From Vibrio fortis (GTDB taxonomy: Bacteria > Pseudomonadota > Gammaproteobacteria > Enterobacterales > Vibrionaceae): a stretch of DNA of 64,000 nucleotides. This document shows, in pieces, positions 61,303 through 64,000 of this stretch (position 1 is the first letter of the stretch; each line of letters opens with the position of its first letter). The translations under genes and the position numbers were made by a program. Where the stretch lies: assembly GCF_000695685.1 (NCBI RefSeq), contig NZ_JFFR01000002.1, forward strand, positions 496,001-560,000, written 5' to 3'. The notes beneath the pieces are model-generated. The model was not told where the DNA came from. It saw only the letters and a list, made by a program, of their open reading frames with translations, and ran no database searches.

Positions 61303-62739
61303 ATGAACCACAATCCAATGACCAATGATGAAGCAGTATCAAATGCTGATATGACCAAGGTATTCGCCCAGCAGAAAAGTTACTTTCGAGCGAATTCGAA
61401 TACTGACTTACAAACACGCCAAAACAACCTAGCTCGTCTAAAAGAGCTGCTTGTGCGTTACCAAGATCAAATCATCGACGCACTATCAGAAGATTATGGT
61501 CAAAGAGCAAGATACGACTCCCTCATTGCCGATATCACGCCTTCGCTGCACTTGATTGATTACAATCGAAAGAATCTTAAAAAATGGATGAAGCCTTCTC
61601 GCCGAGGTGCTGGATTAATGCTTCAGCCAGCAAAAGTAAGCGTTCATTATCAACCACTAGGCGTTGTTGGCATCATTGTTCCTTGGAACTTCCCTATTAC
61701 CCTATCGATTGGCCCATTGGCGACTGCATTGGCTGCGGGTAACGTTGCGATGATGAAAATGTCTGAGTTCACGCCTGCAACAAACCGTGTTTTGAAAAAG
61801 ATGTTGAACGAAGGATTTAATGAAGATCAAATCGCGATCATTGAAGGCGAAGCGGATGTTGCCGCTCAATTCAGCGCTCTTCCTTTCGACCACATTATGT
61901 TTACAGGTTCTACAACCGTAGGTAAGCATGTAATGAAAGCAGCTTCAACGAACCTAACTCCGGTTACTCTAGAGCTCGGCGGCAAGTCACCGACCGTGAT
62001 CGCGCCTGATATAGACGTGATGGATGCCGTTGAGCGAATTCTATTTTCTAAGAGCCTCAACGCTGGGCAAATTTGTGTCGCACCAGACTACATACTGATC
62101 CCTAAAGCGAAAGTTAATGAGTTTGTTGAAGCTTATAAGAGTTACTTCAGAAAACTTTACCCTGCAGGTCTTGAGAGCAAAGAGCTCACATCAGTCATCA
62201 ATCAACGTCAGTATGCTCGACTAAAAGGTGTTATTGACGATGCTAAGCAAAAAGGTGCTACCGTTCATACAGTGAGCGAGCAAGCTCAAGACGATGTAAA
62301 TCATCGCATGACACCTCATCTACTGACTGACGTCAATGACGACATGATTGCTCTACAAGATGAGTTATTTGGCCCAGTTCTACCGATCGTCCCTTATGAC
62401 ACGCTAGACGAAGCGATTGAGTACATCAATGATCGTCCTCGCCCACTGGCGCTATACATCATGAGTCACGAAAGCGAAACGCAGAATGCAATCCTCAACA
62501 GAACTCATTCTGGTGGTGTGTGTATTAATGACTCTCTGGTTCACGTCGCCGCTGATGATGCACCGTTTGGCGGAATTGGCCCATCAGGCATGGGGCATTA
62601 TCATGGTATCGAAGGATTCAAAACCTTTAGTCACGCTAAAACCGTTCTGAGTCGAGGAAAAATCAACTACACAAAACTGCTGCATCCTCCGTATAATAGC
62701 GCGTTCAAGAAATTGATTTTTAAAGTGATTAACCGATGA
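61303..62739 (+). CDS. Aldehyde dehydrogenase, coniferyl aldehyde dehydrogenase-like
   Basis: A 478-residue NAD(P)-dependent enzyme oxidising an aldehyde to its acid. The general base E224 is in T-L-E-L-G-G-K-S-P and the catalytic C258 in N-A-G-Q-I-C-V-A-P-D-Y. The W-N-F-P motif near residue 127 and the cofactor loop F-T-G-S-T-T-V-G are present. The C-A-P-D-Y-type environment and the C-terminal extension of basic and aromatic residues are typical of coniferyl aldehyde dehydrogenase relatives, many of which act on long-chain or aromatic aldehydes. It overlaps the tetR gene by four bases and is preceded by a TetR-type palindrome, so it is probably induced by an aldehyde or fatty acid. Confidence 0.92.
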   Translation: MNHNPMTNDEAVSNADMTKVFAQQKSYFRANSNTDLQTRQNNLARLKELLVRYQDQIIDALSEDYGQRARYDSLIADITPSLHLIDYNRKNLKKWMKPSRRGAGLMLQPAKVSVHYQPLGVVGIIVPWNFPITLSIGPLATALAAGNVAMMKMSEFTPATNRVLKKMLNEGFNEDQIAIIEGEADVAAQFSALPFDHIMFTGSTTVGKHVMKAASTNLTPVTLELGGKSPTVIAPDIDVMDAVERILFSKSLNAGQICVAPDYILIPKAKVNEFVEAYKSYFRKLYPAGLESKELTSVINQRQYARLKGVIDDAKQKGATVHTVSEQAQDDVNHRMTPHLLTDVNDDMIALQDELFGPVLPIVPYDTLDEAIEYINDRPRPLALYIMSHESETQNAILNRTHSGGVCINDSLVHVAADDAPFGGIGPSGMGHYHGIEGFKTFSHAKTVLSRGKINYTKLLHPPYNSAFKKLIFKVINR

Positions 62740-63317
62740 CCACAAAAAGACAGCAGATCTTAGATTCAGCCCTTCAACTCTTTGCCGAACAAGGCGTTGA
62801 AGGCACATCTACAGCCCAAATTGCAAAAGCAGCAGGTGTGGCAAAGGCGACTCTGTTTCATCACTTTGAAAACAAATCACTGCTGGTTGATGAGCTTTTT
62901 AGAGAGCTGAAGCAAACTCTATTCAATACGATTTTTCAGGGAGTGGACTCATCTTCAGCGCCACTGTACTCAAAAATGAACCAACTTTGGTTAGTCGGGA
63001 TTGATTGGGCTTCGGTTCACCCAGATGCCATGAGATTTTTCTCTAATATTCACTTCCACCCAGCGACAGAAGAGAGACAAAGCATTGTCGCAGAGTTGTT
63101 TATAACATTGGACGAGAATATTCGAGCAGGGCAAAAATCCGGTGAATTGTTGACGTTAGATATTGAACTTGTTCGTCACTTTATCCATAGTCACTTTTTG
63201 ATCTCAGTAAACTGGTTGCTAGACCAAAAGCAGCTCTCGACTGAAGAACAACAGAATTACGTTCAACAGAGTTTTGATATGTGTTGGCGAGCTATTGGCG
63301 GCACACAACCTGATTAG
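62736..63317 (+). CDS. TetR-family transcriptional repressor
   Basis: A 193-residue regulator. The N-terminal helix-turn-helix domain (about residues 5-52) has I-L-D-S-A-L-Q-L-F-A-E-Q-G and the family core T-S-T-A-Q-I-A-K-A-A-G-V-A-K-A-T-L-F-H-H-F. The C-terminal all-helical part binds an unknown ligand. Its ATG overlaps the stop of the aldehyde dehydrogenase gene as ATGA, so it is in the same operon. The perfect palindrome at 61261-61278 is the obvious operator. It ends before a bidirectional terminator. Confidence 0.93.
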   Translation: MTTKRQQILDSALQLFAEQGVEGTSTAQIAKAAGVAKATLFHHFENKSLLVDELFRELKQTLFNTIFQGVDSSSAPLYSKMNQLWLVGIDWASVHPDAMRFFSNIHFHPATEERQSIVAELFITLDENIRAGQKSGELLTLDIELVRHFIHSHFLISVNWLLDQKQLSTEEQQNYVQQSFDMCWRAIGGTQPD

Positions 63318-63357
63318 CTTATTAACTGATTAGCTATTAACGTTCATTAAATACAAC

Positions 63358-63385
63358 AAAGCCACCATCAAGGGTGGCTTTTCAT
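63358..63385. terminator. Bidirectional terminator between tetR and the racemase gene
   Basis: AAAGCCACC (63358-63366) pairs with GGTGGCTTT (63373-63381) around a six-base loop. Confidence 0.85.
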
Positions 63386-63393
63386 TTTGTAAA

Positions 63394-64000
63394 TTAACTC
63401 AACGCGTATTCTACACCCTGCTTTGCGTGGATCTCAGTAGTGTCGTACAGAGGTACTTGCGTGTCTTGTTGATTCACCAACAGCGCAATCTCTGTGCAGC
63501 CTAAAATTACAGCTTGAGCACCTTCGGCATATAGCTTGTCAATGATCGTAAGGTACTGCTTCTTAGAGCTTTCTTTAATAACGCCTTTGCAAAGTTCATC
63601 ATAAATGATGGTATGCACTGCATCTTGGTCTTCTGAACTTGGTACTACCACATCCATACCGAATTTATCTTTAAGGCGGCCTTTATAGAAATCTTGCTCC
63701 ATGGTAAAGCGAGTCCCCAATAAACCCGCCTTTTCGATGCCATCCGCTTGCAACACGTTTGCTGTAGCATCCGCGATATGGAGAACTGGAATAGAAATAC
63801 GTGATTCGATCTCTGGTACTACTTTGTGCATCGTATTGGTACATATCATTAGAAAATCGGCACCCGCTTTTTCTACCGACTCTGCTGCATCAGAAAGTAG
63901 AACCGCTGTTTCATCCCATTTTCCTTGGTGTTGAAGCTTTTCGATTTCATCGAAGTTAACACTGAAAAGTACCACTTTTGCTGAATTAAGCCCGCCCAAT
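63394..64000 (-). CDS. Aspartate/glutamate racemase family protein, 3' part (5' end outside window)
   Basis: About 200 residues of an amino-acid racemase that interconverts L and D forms by a two-cysteine mechanism. The first cysteine is in I-C-T-N-T-M-H-K and the second in I-L-G-C-T-E-I; both catalytic cysteines are therefore present. The frame is open to the end of the window and the apparent first codon (TTG) sits inside the conserved G-G-L-N-S-A-K segment, so the N-terminal 30 or so residues are missing. Likely a RacX/YgeA-type enzyme; substrate is not determined. Confidence 0.88.
   Translation of the reverse strand, partial: LGGLNSAKVVLFSVNFDEIEKLQHQGKWDETAVLLSDAAESVEKAGADFLMICTNTMHKVVPEIESRISIPVLHIADATANVLQADGIEKAGLLGTRFTMEQDFYKGRLKDKFGMDVVVPSSEDQDAVHTIIYDELCKGVIKESSKKQYLTIIDKLYAEGAQAVILGCTEIALLVNQQDTQVPLYDTTEIHAKQGVEYALS

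Overview
The window looks like a Vibrio chromosome, most likely the second chromosome. The protein set is typically vibrio: a zwf-pgl-gnd operon, a speA-speB operon, a tandem glycine riboswitch in front of an AGCS-type symporter, and a giant BapA/LapA-type RTX adhesin. The species cannot be fixed from the sequence alone. No rRNA, tRNA, CRISPR array, prophage or complete insertion sequence was seen.

Left part (1-13.5 kb): the 3' end of an HD-GYP c-di-GMP phosphodiesterase; the oxidative pentose phosphate operon zwf-pgl-gnd (minus strand), with FNR-like and CRP-like palindromes upstream; a CitA/CitB-type two-component pair; a long structured leader before a small hypothetical ORF; a 278-bp foldback MITE-like element flanked by TA; and a TolC-HlyD-ABC2-ABC2 export operon that lacks an ATPase gene.

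Middle (13.5-35.3 kb): two AGCS sodium:amino-acid symporters, the second behind the riboswitch; a coiled-coil membrane protein next to a 52-residue membrane protein; a LysE exporter; an M32 carboxypeptidase; a DMT permease; an MsrA variant; a secreted 744-residue protein of unknown function; a peptide/nickel-type ABC importer with both permeases fused in one chain; a MATE exporter behind a Fur box, promoter and terminator that together look like a Fur-controlled small RNA; a DUF2157 membrane protein; and a beta-hydroxyacid dehydrogenase divergent from a PheC-like periplasmic protein.

Right part (35.3-64 kb): one 22.2-kb ORF (about 7407 residues, minus strand) fills a third of the window. It has an N-terminal retention module with a LapG-type TAAG site, about 16 repeats of roughly 273 residues, a long cadherin-like region, RTX nonapeptides and a type I secretion signal. 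Nine of the repeats are organised as three tandem 2.46-kb super-repeats with long stretches of near-identical DNA. Its type I exporter and the LapD/LapG control proteins are not in the window. Beyond it lie speA-speB (arginine to agmatine to putrescine), an aldehyde dehydrogenase-tetR operon with a perfect 18-bp palindromic operator, and the 3' part of an aspartate/glutamate racemase gene.

The most interesting items are the super-repeat structure of the adhesin, the candidate Fur-regulated small RNA at 31.8-31.96 kb, the TA-flanked foldback element with a solitary end elsewhere, and the structured leader at 7.6-7.9 kb.
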